From: Rhynchopus sp. YZ270_cl-10
Lineage: Eukaryota; Euglenozoa; Diplonemea; Diplonemida; Diplonemidae
Assembly: GCA_964035575.1 (NCBI GenBank)
Contig: OZ037846.1
Location: 957,501 to 1,021,500 of the forward strand
Length of the DNA: 64,000 nt
Reading direction: 5' to 3'
Positions 20,640 through 29,745 of the stretch are shown here, one piece after another. Position 1 is the first letter of the stretch. Every line of letters starts with the position of its first letter. The notes under the pieces are model-generated. The model did no database searches, was not told the origin of the DNA, and saw only the letters and a program-made list of their open reading frames with translations. The translations under genes were made by a program, and so were the position numbers.

Positions 20640-21395
20640 ATGCTCGCCCTTCTCGCACCGTGTCTTTTGTTGCAGGCAATCTGCAGTGGACGGCGGTGCT
20701 GCGCGAACTACCAGGTTGCCACCCCAACGGGGTGTCTTGAGAATGAGCTGGGCGCTGCGTGCGAGCACCCGAACTGCCCGCAGGCGAACTACTTCTTTCT
20801 TGGCAGCGATTCGGCTCGTGGCCCGACCACGATGCGGGAGGGGATGGACGCATGGCTTGCGCTCCCAGGGTCGCAGATCCACAACATCCCACCACACCTG
20901 CTCGACAACCCTGTGCTCTTCAGCGGCCTTGAGACGGAACCCTTGCAGGGTACTCTCTTCTGTGGACCCGGAGGTGTGTGCGAGTTTTATCTCTCCTTCT
21001 ACGAATGTGGCGACTGCCCAAACAAAGACGCAGGGTTTCAGGCCATCGCAGCTCGCGACGGATGGAAGAAGGTGCCCTGCCAGATGCGGTTCACAACAGG
21101 CAGCGGGTCGCTCACACACCATAGGCTTGTCACGTACGTCATCAGCACAAAGGAGGTCGGGCCACGTCTTGATATCGACGTTCCTGCAGGTGTTGGGCTC
21201 GCGTTTGTGACAGCGGCGCTAGGCGAGGAGTGTTTCCACTACGATGAGGCCAGCTGTGCGATTGTTCCGAAGTGTTATTGGGATGTCCGTGCTGGGCAGT
21301 GCTCGGTGGGATACTGTGCGGCCCCAAGGGGCCCAGTACTGAACGAAAGGTGCAGCAGCCACGGCTGTGCATACGACGATCCTGCCCTGCTCTGA
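20640..21395 (+). CDS. Secreted Cys-rich protein, paralogue 2 (251 aa)
   Basis: Close paralogue of the gene at 18099-18854, same length and strand, about 1.8 kb downstream. The signal peptide MLALLAPCLLLQAICSG and the first 46 residues are identical. The blocks ECGDCPNKDAGF, QMRFTTGSGSLTHHRLVTY and CSVGYCAAPRGPVLNE are also shared, while residues around 47-115 and 165-215 have diverged (for example ANYFFLGSDSARGPTTMREG here against ADYLSLGASAIRGQVTIREG). Most cysteines are kept, so the fold is probably the same. The sharp alternation of identical and divergent blocks suggests gene conversion, selection for variation, or both. The leader (cttcatccaaccATG) supports the start. Function unknown; an extracellular or surface role is inferred from the signal peptide and cysteine pattern. 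Confidence 0.85.
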   Translation: MLALLAPCLLLQAICSGRRCCANYQVATPTGCLENELGAACEHPNCPQANYFFLGSDSARGPTTMREGMDAWLALPGSQIHNIPPHLLDNPVLFSGLETEPLQGTLFCGPGGVCEFYLSFYECGDCPNKDAGFQAIAARDGWKKVPCQMRFTTGSGSLTHHRLVTYVISTKEVGPRLDIDVPAGVGLAFVTAALGEECFHYDEASCAIVPKCYWDVRAGQCSVGYCAAPRGPVLNERCSSHGCAYDDPALL

Positions 21396-21556
21396 GCACA
21401 ATGTTTTCGCCGTGGTGTGCGGGCCACACCCTCTAACAGACTGTTTCTGTGAAGGTAACAGTTTTTCCCCCCCGGTAGATTTCTTTTCTGAAATTTTACT
21501 CCTGACAACTTTATTCTTGCTTTTCAATACACTTTTTCTGCCCATTTTTTTGTGCT

Positions 21557-21610
21557 TTATCCGGATGGCTGGCATCGTACGTGGGTCAGTCGGAGGTACC
21601 TGCATCAACA
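21557..21610 (+). repeat. Module X
   Basis: ggctggcatcgtacgtgggt ... cggaggtacctgcatcaa, also at about 13912 and 26135. In the 13912 and 26135 copies it is followed by a tract resembling ttacttcacttttt; here a longer T-rich tract follows. Confidence 0.6.
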
Positions 21611-21931
21611 GCCACAGTTTTTTTTAACATTAGAGAACGGGCCGCCGCCTTGCGCACATTGCTCAACAAGCTTCACCGCCTGTGCAAAGCCCTTGGGATT
21701 CAAAACCCATTTCCTGCATCTGCCATCTCCTCCTCACGGGGCCTCCGGTCCATTGGCGCACCCGGACTTATTGGCTACGACCGTCGCCCAGTTTTTACGT
21801 ACCCGCGCTACACCATGCACATGCTCGAACACGTCATCGTACGTGCCAAAATTACGAACTCCGGCTGGGGAAATGATATCATCCCTGACAACAAACTTGT
21901 AGAAGCCAGCGCAGCTGATGCTGTGCGATAA
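21611..21931 (+). other. Coding-like fragment, unrecognised
   Basis: The + strand is open to 21931 with protein-like composition (RERAAALRTLLNKLHRLCKA; later GLIGYDRRPVFTYPRYTMHM) and higher GC than the surroundings. There is no leader or convincing start; the ORF would begin within module X. It may be the end of a gene whose start is lost, or an exon. I cannot name a family. Confidence 0.35.
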
Positions 21932-21941
21932 CGAATATGAT

Positions 21942-21990
21942 AAGGTGACTAAGCACGAGAGGCTTAGGATCATCTTATAAACTTTTCTTT
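21942..21990 (+). repeat. Family B hairpin
   Basis: AAGGTGACTAAGC / GGCTTAGGATCATCTT around acgaga, followed by ataaacttttctttttttc. Confidence 0.8.
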
Positions 21991-22835
21991 TTTTCTCTTC
22001 CGCTTTTGCAGTGGTTGCGTGACTTCTGTTAAACGTGTTGACGTAACCAATCCCCACCTTCAGACAGATGCACTGAGTGGTGAGAATGGCGACACGTAAG
22101 TTGCGTGGCCTCTGTCTGGTCCACCCCTCTTTCATGTCTTTTTTTTCTCTTCCATAACCCCAAACACCACAAAACGGGTGCACATCCAGGCAACCCATCT
22201 TGTGGCTCAGCTGCCCCAGGACCATACTGAAGTCCAGGATTCATTTACAAGCTTTTCTCTTTATCGTGGCGGGACCAAGCCCGTCTATAAATCGAACAAC
22301 AAAGCCCCCCCCCCTTTTCTCAAATAGCCCCCTTAGATGCGAGGTTCATTTTTGCAACTTTTCTTCATGTGATCACCCCTTCCCCAGGGCCTACATCACA
22401 GACAAGACGATACTTGCCATGACATGACATTATTTGTTCATGTAGCGTGACATGTGAAAAATGAAAACATGTGATCACATGTCATTTTACATGTCATATG
22501 GCACGTGAATCAAGGTTTGCGCAGTGATTCAATGGCATATGACATGCAGGTCATATGTCACAAGTTAAGGAAATGACACGTACAACACATGCTAAATCAC
22601 ATACACATATCATGCCAAGTGTCGTCGTGTCGCCTATTCACCCTATGCCTCCAATCCTCCCTGCTCATCTTGACTGCACCCCCCCTACCACCCTCCCCCC
22701 ACAGCACTTTACACATACACAACAACACCCCTCCTCCCCCCACCTCCTCCTCCTCTCCCCGCTTCTCGCCTCCCCCTATCCTCCCCTTTTTTCTCTCTCT
22801 TCGTCCTTCTCCCTCTCTCCCCTCTCCCCCCCATA
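21991..22835. other. Upstream region of the histone-chaperone gene
   Basis: Positions about 22420-22562 are rich in inverted acatgt/catatg words, including the perfect palindrome acatgtgatcacatgt (22467-22482), like 48700-49000 and 40915-41315. A candidate acceptor ccccccacag ends at 22704. From there to the ATG at 22836 is an extreme C/T-rich leader without any AG. Confidence 0.5.
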
Positions 22836-25071
22836 ATGATAAGCTACGGCCTCGCGCAGGGCGATGCGAGCAACGAAAAGATTGTGTGGGACCAGTATAG
22901 GGTGTGGAAGGAGAACGTGCCGAAGCTGTACAACCATTTGTCGGTGTATCCGTTGGAGTGGCCGGCGTTGAGTGTGGAGTGGCTGCCTGAGGATGACTGC
23001 ATGGACGAAATGGGGTACAGTTTGAACTATTTGCTGGTTGGCACACAAGCCTTCGAAGAAGGAGAAGGAGACGCCGCGCAGCCAGAAATGTTCACCAACC
23101 AAGGGCAAGACCCCGCCGCAGCACAGCCCCAAAGGAAGAAGTACCAAACAAACCCATCAAAATCTGCAAACTCCATCTACAACCTGGAGATCACTCTCCC
23201 AAGCGAGTCCGAGCTGCACCGATGGGTGCCCGAGGCGCCCTCCCACAACATAGGCCACTGTGCAACAAAACAGCGCCTTGCTCACAACGGCGAGGTAAAC
23301 TGCCTGAAACACATGCCACAGAACCCGCACATCGTGGCATCGAGGGGGCCCGTCAGAGGGAGTGCAAACTCAACTATAGCACCGGTGTACATTTACTACC
23401 TCGATATGGCAAGGGATCTGTCTCAGCCGGGTGCGACAGAGGTATTTTTATTTTTATTTTTTAGCCTGGACAACAACTCCATCTTTGGATTGAAAAAATA
23501 TTGATCATTTTTAGTCTGCCTTCCGTAGTACACAAAAAAAGGCTTCAGATCACATCGAGTCCAGACCCCATTATTTTGTACGGCGAACTCTCATTTTTCT
23601 GCCCCCCTAATTCAGGCCGAAATTTTGAAGCGGGTTTACTCAAGGGTCACCGTAATACTATACAACCCGGAAATCAAAAGGCTGCTATATATTTGGGATT
23701 TCCCCGACAAGCCCAACATCAACACCTGATACCTTCTTCTGCTTTCCAACTCCCCTCCCTCCTCCTCCTCTCCCCCCACAGAACGACGTCGCCCCCGTTG
23801 GAAACAACCTCGGAAACAATCTCGGAGGAAACGGCCGTGAAATCGACCCCGCTCTGATTCTCAACCTCACCGGCCACCGCGCTGAGGGGATGGCCCTCTC
23901 TTGGAACAAGAAGAAGGAGGCACAGCTCGCTTCAGGCGCGGATGATGGCTTGGTTATGGTCTGGGATCTGGCCGAACCGGTTTCACAGAATTCTTTAGAC
24001 AGCTTCGAGCGAGGCACACAACAAGCAGAGCGTGGGATCGGACCGATCTGCATTCTCCAGGGCCATGAAGGATCTGTACAGGCAGTCGATTTTCATCCTC
24101 TTCACCAGCACCTTCTGTTCTCCGCTTCTGACGACAGATGCATCCGAATCTGGGACACCCGGCTTGCCGATAAAGGATCAATGACGAATGTACGCAACGC
24201 ACACAGCAGTGCGATCAACTGCATCCAAGCACACCCTATCGCTGAGCACGTTATCGCCACCGCAGGGAAGGATGTAGTGAAAATCTGGGATATGCGTTTC
24301 GAACGTCGCTCTGAGCCGGCAATGACGCTTCGTGGACATACTGGGGAGATCCTGTCTTTGGAGTGGGCACCACATAGGGAGGATGTTCTGGCTACAGGAA
24401 GCATGGACCGCAGTGTTATCGTATGGAATATCGAGAGAAACAGCCAGCCCGACGCAGTAAGCAACGGAAGGATGGATCTTTGTCCATGGCTGCAGGACAC
24501 CTGGTTGGGTCAGTATTTGTACCCACCCCCAAAGCCGGAGCCTGCCTATGATGACATGAAAATCCCAAAGGAGGTGATGTTCGTCCACTTCGGCCACACC
24601 GCTCCGGTGACTGATATTTCGTGGAACCCTAACGAGGATTGGGTGCTTGCGTCGGCGGCGCAAGATAATTTTCTTCATGTCTGGCAAATGGCTCGCAACG
24701 TATACGATGATGACGAAGAGGAAGAAGAAGGAGCGCACGATCTTGCAGTAGAAATGGCTGCAATGAATGGAGGAATTGCGGCGATTCATGTCCCACAGAG
24801 GCAGGATGAGGACGCGCACGAATTTAGTGATGCTGGAGAAGGTTGGGGGGTGCAAGCACAACAAGCACAACAAGCCGCAGCACCTCAGGTAAACGAAGAA
24901 AGAAAAAACAGTGCAGGGTCCGGAGGAAGTGCGGGGAGTGGAGGAGGGGCAGGGGGAGGACAGCAGAATCAAGGCCTCCCTCTCGCACCCTTCACAGCGC
25001 AACAGCAGCAACGTGACGTTGCAAAGCAGCAAGACGAACAGGAGCAAGCCGCGCAAGAAGGGGCAGGCTGA
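22836..25071 (+). CDS. RbAp48/Msi1-type histone-binding WD40 protein, one intron
   Basis: Predicted histone chaperone subunit of CAF-1, HDAC and PRC2-type complexes, acting in the nucleus. Exon 1 is 22836-23441 and exon 2 is 23782-25071; both joints are in phase 0 and the product is about 631 aa. The N-terminal helix (IVWDQYRVWKENVPKLYNHL) and LEWPALSVEWLPE match the family signature, as do EVNCLKHMPQNPHIVAS, the GHRAEGMALSWN repeat start, IRIWDTR, VKIWDMR, VIVWNIE and the last repeat SWNPNEDWVLASAAQDNFLH. A GVTDIS-type seventh blade precedes the acidic YDDDEEEEEG, as in RBBP4. RBBP4 is about 425 aa; the excess is a Gln/Pro insert near residues 75-105 and a C-terminal tail of about 125 residues rich in Gly, Ala and Gln, unlike the usual family end. 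A (GA)n run starts at the stop codon. Confidence 0.9.
23442..23781 (+). other. 340-bp intron of the histone-chaperone gene
   Basis: It begins GTATTT and ends in a C/T-rich tract followed by CCACAG, a canonical spliceosomal intron. It contains a copy of a dispersed sequence (cctggacaacaactccatct, also near 37105) and a fragment of family E (cttccgtagtacacaaaaaa), so repeats have landed inside the intron. Joining its flanks gives a continuous RBBP-like protein. Confidence 0.75.
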
Positions 25072-25096
25072 GAGAGAGAGAGAGAGAGAGAGAGAG
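25072..25096. repeat. (GA)n microsatellite at the stop codon
   Basis: About 12 ga units directly after the stop of the histone-chaperone gene. Confidence 0.95.
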
Positions 25097-25157
25097 CTGT
25101 ACGAAGAGAAGAACACCATTTTTGAGGATGAAAAAAAAAAAAAAACAAAACAAAAAA

Positions 25158-25205
25158 AAGGTGCACTGTCACGAGAGGGCTTTACATTTCAAGTCAGTTT
25201 TTTCC
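25158..25205 (+). repeat. Family F repeat
   Basis: ggtgcactgtcacgagaggg then ctttacatttcaagtcag and a T-rich tract, in the 3' flank of the histone-chaperone gene. Confidence 0.6.
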
Positions 25206-25608
25206 CCTCTTTTTTCATGTGTTCTTTCTTTTGTTGTTTGCGCCTCTGTGTTGGGCACTTGATTCACCTCATCCGAGTTAAATTCTGACCTCAGGGTCCA
25301 CGCTAACTTCCTCTTTGAAATTATTTTTTAATTGCTCAAAAAAAAAAAAAAAACCTCCCCTTTTTGAAAAAAATTGGGGTATGCCACCGATAAAAAAGGG
25401 GGGTGGGAAGGGAGGGGTATGGGGTGAGTATTGGGAGGGAGTGTGACGATTATAGTAGCCTTGCTGATTTATTTTTTTTTCTTCTTTATTTTTTTGCCTA
25501 AATTTTTCTTTTTTCTTTTTTTTTCTTCGTTTTTTTGAGTCGATTTCTTTAGAGAATCTTCTTCGTTTAAATTGGCGGGGGTTTTTTTGTTGTTGTCGGT
25601 TATTGTAC
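25206..25608. other. Low-complexity intergenic DNA
   Basis: Long T and A runs; no gene seen. Confidence 0.5.
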
Positions 25609-26245
25609 CAAGGTACACTGTTCATGAGAGAGGGCTGTTGTATTTCACGTCAACTTTTGTTAAGGCAAATCATGAGAATATTAAAAGGGAAACGAAGAGA
25701 AGATGGACCAAGGCTGTGATGGGGGATGAGAGTCAATTTTTTTTTTGTCACCTCATGAAGGAGGAAATAGAAACAACGCACTTTGAACACACTTTTGCGG
25801 TTCTAGGGACGAACCGCGCTGCAGAGCTACTCCTCTCTAAACAGGTCGAGGTGTTGTGCGTTTCACAACCTCTCCCATGGGTTTTATCGTGCGATGAGTG
25901 CTCTGTTTCTATTTTTTTATTCGGGCAAATGAGTATGCTTCCTGCTGACAACCTCCCCTCGTGGGAACCGTGTACATCCCAATGAAGTGCTCAAGAACCC
26001 TGCGCCCGCCGATGAACGGGGAGGCGTTTTTTGCACTTTCAACTTTTTTTTATTCACTCCCATGCGCAACACTCCGGGGTTCGATAACCCCCAGAGGCGT
26101 TTGCACTATCAACTTCACTTTTATTTGTGCTTTCATCCAAGCTGGCATCGTGGATCAGCTGGAGGTGCCTGCATTAATAACTTCACTTTTATTTAAGGTG
26201 ACTAAGCGCGAAATGCTTGGGGTCATCTTATAAACTTTTCTTTAT
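25609..26245 (+). repeat. Cluster of structured repeats F, D, C, X and B
   Basis: In order: family F at 25610-25660; family D at 25745-25900 with the perfect hairpin gcggttc/gaaccgc (about 25797-25819) and ggtcgaggtgttgtgcg; family C at 25985-26037 (AGTGC/GCACT, CGCCGATGAACGGGGAGGCG); module X at 26135-26185; family B at 26195-26232 (AAGGTGACTAAGC/GCTTGGGGTCATCTT). All lie in the same orientation as the genes. No protein is evident. Confidence 0.65.
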
Positions 26246-27819
26246 TTCTCGGATATATGCTAGCGATAGAACAAACAGACGACGAGCAACTAGAGAGGAT
26301 ACCCGGGATTATTCCGTCATTGTTCCCCCCCCTCCCGGGCCCCTCCCTCCCTCCCTCTCGTTCTTACACGACGACACTCTGTAAAATAGAAAGCTATGTG
26401 AATTTTTCTTCGTCTTCAAATGTGATAAGGGAAGTACTGCAGCCAAAAACACAAAAGGTGCTCCTTCTTTCAGGTTAATTTTTTATTTTATTTTTATTTT
26501 GCGATTGCCACTTTCCCTCAGACCCCCCCCTCCAGTGCTTTTCCCCCCCTCACACTTTCACTTTATTTAAAATGTTCCTCCGTCAAAAAGTAGTGAACGA
26601 AAAAGAACGTGCGTGGAGTTCACACGAAAAAAAAAAAGCGAGGTGTCTACGCGTTATCAATTATTCAAAATTCTTCAAAGAAGAGAAAAAAAAAAACAGA
26701 GCACTGTGTGATGTCCATGTATCATAGTCTTTTCAAAGGTAGATATTGGTGGAGATTGGTACACAGGGCGAGTGTGGGGAAAAAATGCAAAACCCAACCC
26801 GTATGATGGGAGAGACTCTCGGGAGGGGTCTGAGGGGTTTTTATAAAAGAAGAATCCCCGTCAGTTTTTTTTCCCTCCCGTCGACAACAATAACTTAAGA
26901 AAGAAATTCTCAGTTTGTTTTTCCCCCCCTGTTGTCATTTTTTAAGGTGACTCTGGAGTTCAGAGTTGCGAAACGGAAGGGGAAAAAAACCAATAAAGAA
27001 GGGTCAGTGAAATCTGTCTGGTATGACATCTACACGTGAACAGATCCATCAAAAAAATCAAAAAAAAAAAAAGGCAAAAAAGAAAAAAGACACCAATATA
27101 ATGACTTCTGTGGTTCGACCTGTAACGGGATCATTTCACCACCCAAAGTCACAACAAAAAAAAAAAAACCCCCCCTCCTCTCCCTCCCCCCGCCTCAACA
27201 AACAACAAACATTTTCAATCCCCCCGCCTCATTCCTACTAAGTTCTGTTCAGAGTTTAACTTTTTTTCTTCTTTTTCCTTCCATTTTTTTTTTATATATT
27301 TTTTGTTTCCTCAGCAAAGTTATTGCCCCGGTACCCTATTCTACGCGAATTCTCCTCACAACAAGAAAAAAAGATTGACCTTTCCCTTCCACCCCCCCCA
27401 CGGTCCCCCCCACCCCTTCCCTTTGTCGTACGTCTTGAAGCTGTTACGAGAAGAGGGGGGCCTGAAGTAGCTTCAAGAATATTGTGCCTTCTGCCTGCAT
27501 CAGGTGGATTTCCACCGACAAGATGTTCAGGTTCGTGAAGGTAACAGATCAAAGCACTTCATTGGCAAGCATCGATCTCTTTTGATTTATGATACACAAA
27601 ATTCTGCTTTATTTTATGATGTAAACCACGAAATGGATTGTAGGACTGGTTGGGTGTCCACCCCCGGTACACCCCCGGTCATACCAAAGGTACACTGTTT
27701 TACGAGAGGGGTTTTTGTATTTCAACTCTACTTTTATTGAGTGGAGAAAATCATTGCAAATAGCGATCTCCTTTTTCTCTCTCTCTTTTTCCATCCTTTT
27801 GCATCTCCCGCACCCTCCA
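26246..27819. other. Intergenic before the vWA gene
   Basis: Family A hairpin with changed stem at 26608-26690 (GCGTGGAG pairs with CTACGCG; long A-rich loop and tail). Family F at 27688-27740. Elsewhere homopolymer-rich DNA; the ORF at about 27323-27538 is low-complexity Pro-rich and unconvincing. Confidence 0.5.
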
Positions 27820-27820
27820 G
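27795..27820 (+). promoter_or_regulatory. Possible 3' splice (trans-splice) acceptor
   Basis: A pyrimidine-rich stretch ends cgcaccctccag at 27820, giving an 18-nt AG-free leader to the ATG at 27839. This is the tightest such arrangement in the window. Confidence 0.5.
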
Positions 27821-27838
27821 GCACGACACACGACACAC

Positions 27839-28714
27839 ATGGCCTCCCCAGGCGTTGCCGAGCAGACCTATGCAGAGCAGGACCAGATGACGAAGCTTAA
27901 TGGCGTGCTCTCCCGACATGGCATCACCATTGCCGATGCGAACGACCTTGTTCTGTTGCAGGGGTATGAGATTGTGGTCATTGCAGATGACTCTGGGAGC
28001 ATGACGTTGAGTAGCGTGCCGCAGGCAGAGAGGCGGTTGGGGCAACGCGAGCCGTCGCGTTGGGAGGAGCTGTGCGGGACACTGCGGATGGTGGTCGAGC
28101 TGGCAACGATCTTTGATGCAGACGGCGTGGACATCCACTTCCTCAACCGCCCTGCGCTCACACACCTCCGCTCGCGGGACGACCCGCAGCTCGACACTGC
28201 TTTACAGCGCCCCCCTAGCGGCGGCACACCCCTCACCGAAACTCTCCGAAACGTTCTGACAGCGCACGCCGCAGATCCCTCAGAAAAACCGGTGTTGATC
28301 ATCATCGCTACCGACGGCATGCCGAATGGAGGTCCTGCGCCTTTCAAACAGATTATTGTTGATGCAATCCGAAAGCGATTCGGTCAAACAATCTTCAAAT
28401 TCCAGATCCTCGCCTGCACAGATGATGATACCCAGGTCGGGTGGTTAAACCAATTTGACGAGGAATTCGCAGAAGTGGACGTAACAGACGACTACCACTC
28501 TGAGAAGCAGGAGGTCCTCCGTACCGGGAAGTGTCCGACCTTCAAACGCTCTGATTGGATCATCAAAGCGCTCTTAGGGCCCATTTCGAATAAGTTTGAC
28601 TCTTGGGATGAGCCCAATGGGCCCGGAAGACAGCAGCATACCCCTGCTTACCACAACAACCATGCGAAGCCTGCGCAAAATAAAAAGGAAGGTTGTGGCT
28701 GTGTCTTAGCATGA
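27839..28714 (+). CDS. vWA-domain protein with C-terminal CaaX box (291 aa)
   Basis: A von Willebrand factor A domain fills most of the protein. The metal-ion-dependent adhesion site is complete: DxSxS is DDSGSM at residues 50-55 after the hydrophobic strand YEIVVIA, the threonine is in PSGGTPL (about residue 130), and the aspartate is in IIIATDGMPNGG (about residue 158). There is no signal peptide, so it is probably cytosolic. The last four residues are CVLA after KKEGCG, a CaaX motif of the farnesyl type with a second cysteine two residues earlier and lysines upstream. This predicts prenylation and membrane attachment. Related intracellular vWA proteins bind protein partners through Mg2+. 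I do not recognise the orthologue. Start chosen at the ATG right after the acceptor at 27820. Confidence 0.88.
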   Translation: MASPGVAEQTYAEQDQMTKLNGVLSRHGITIADANDLVLLQGYEIVVIADDSGSMTLSSVPQAERRLGQREPSRWEELCGTLRMVVELATIFDADGVDIHFLNRPALTHLRSRDDPQLDTALQRPPSGGTPLTETLRNVLTAHAADPSEKPVLIIIATDGMPNGGPAPFKQIIVDAIRKRFGQTIFKFQILACTDDDTQVGWLNQFDEEFAEVDVTDDYHSEKQEVLRTGKCPTFKRSDWIIKALLGPISNKFDSWDEPNGPGRQQHTPAYHNNHAKPAQNKKEGCGCVLA

Positions 28715-28802
28715 GGTAAAATAGTCTTGGGGGGTGGGGTGAGTCATTTATAGCGTAATGTGTTGTGCGCCTTTGTGAATATTGGTCCAAAATTAAATAT
28801 TG

Positions 28803-29065
28803 ACAGTGGAGCTTGTATAGGTAGTGCACTATTCCAACAATTTCAAAAAAAAAAAAGTATAGTGGCGCACACTCTAGGGTGGCTACACTAATACAACCAA
28901 GTTTTCAAAATTAAAAAAAAAATAGTGGAGTTCATCCTTGGGTGTCTACACTAATATATGGTGGCCTGTCGGACCCTTTGTGGGGTACCCCCCCGCGGAT
29001 CCTACCCTGAGGGTCCGTACAGGCCACCGTGAACAGCCAAGTTTTCAAAAAAAAAAAAAAAAAAA
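28803..29065 (+). repeat. Three family A hairpins in tandem, one split by a foldback
   Basis: Unit 1 at about 28804-28850 (AGTGGAGC...GCACT, then CAACAATTTCAAAA). Unit 2 at 28858-28920 (TAGTGGCGCACACTC/GGGTGGCTACACTA, tail aatacaaccaagttttcaaa). Unit 3 begins at 28923 and is interrupted after actaata by the foldback at 28960-29028, then resumes cagccaagttttcaaaaa. They begin about 90 nt after the vWA stop codon, on the same strand. Confidence 0.75.
28960..29028. mobile_element. 69-bp foldback inserted in a family A unit
   Basis: ggtggcctgtcggaccct is inverted as agggtccgtacaggccacc. The uninterrupted family A consensus (ctaatacaaccaag) shows what was there before. Its GGTGGCC ends match other foldbacks in this window. 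Confidence 0.75.
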
Positions 29066-29716
29066 AATAGAACGATTCTGATATTTCCTAACACGCATGC
29101 ATTGCTCTAACAGTTTGTTTCAAAAAAAAAAAAATGTTCCCTTCTTTTTGCCCGGGTAGCTGAGCAAGGCTGGGTCGACATTTTACCAATTTTTTTGTGA
29201 ACGCCCCAGTTTTGTGATCCAAAAAAAAAAAAAAGAAAACAGCTGTTGCGGTGGGGACAGTCGGCTGTTTTTTTTTCTTTTTTTTTCTTTCCTTTTTCCA
29301 ATGTATCCCATGTTGCCCCCCTCGCTCTCTCTTCCCCCTGCGATGACAAACGTTTTTCCCATCAAGGGAAAATAAGAAAAAATAAAAAAAAATCCAAGAC
29401 TCCAAAAACAAGACCTTCGTTCCTCATATACAAACGTCTCTCCCCCCCTCCGGTCTTCAACAACACAAGGAGAAATTATTCTTCGGACGAATATTTCAAA
29501 AAAAAATCCCCCACCCCCAACCCCAACCCCAACCCCTACTCATTTGCCCCCTTTAACTACCCTCCTCATATGGCACAAATTTGAATACGACGACAGGAGT
29601 GCCACCTTGCCGTCTCGCCTTCACCGGCCAACCTGTCTTTGATTCAGGCCGCCAGGGGTGCATTGCTCTCTTCCCTCCTCCACCTCCTCCCCCTCCCGTG
29701 AAACGTACCCGAAATC
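29066..29716. other. Intergenic before the secreted WD40-like gene
   Basis: Positions about 29290-29375 (ccaatgtatcccatgttgcc ... acgtttttcccatcaaggg) are duplicated at about 34155-34235. A short cccaac run is near 29515-29535. A possible acceptor ccgaaatcag ends at 29718, 27 nt before the ATG. Confidence 0.5.
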
Positions 29717-29745
29717 AGACAACAACAGATAACAAGAGAAGTGAA

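Noticed and set aside
20347-21210. 287-codon + strand ORF overlapping the second secreted gene in another frame
   Set aside because: It begins in repeat DNA and reads the secreted gene out of frame; the in-frame paralogue comparison supports the 20640 start.
23501-23857. Possible extra exon inside the histone-chaperone gene, with a 23-nt mini-intron at 23442
   Set aside because: Direct joining of 23441 to 23782 gives the expected RBBP-like continuity, and the intervening DNA contains dispersed repeats found elsewhere.
29515-29545. Telomere-like cccaac run
   Set aside because: Only about four units, internal, followed by ordinary leader sequence.
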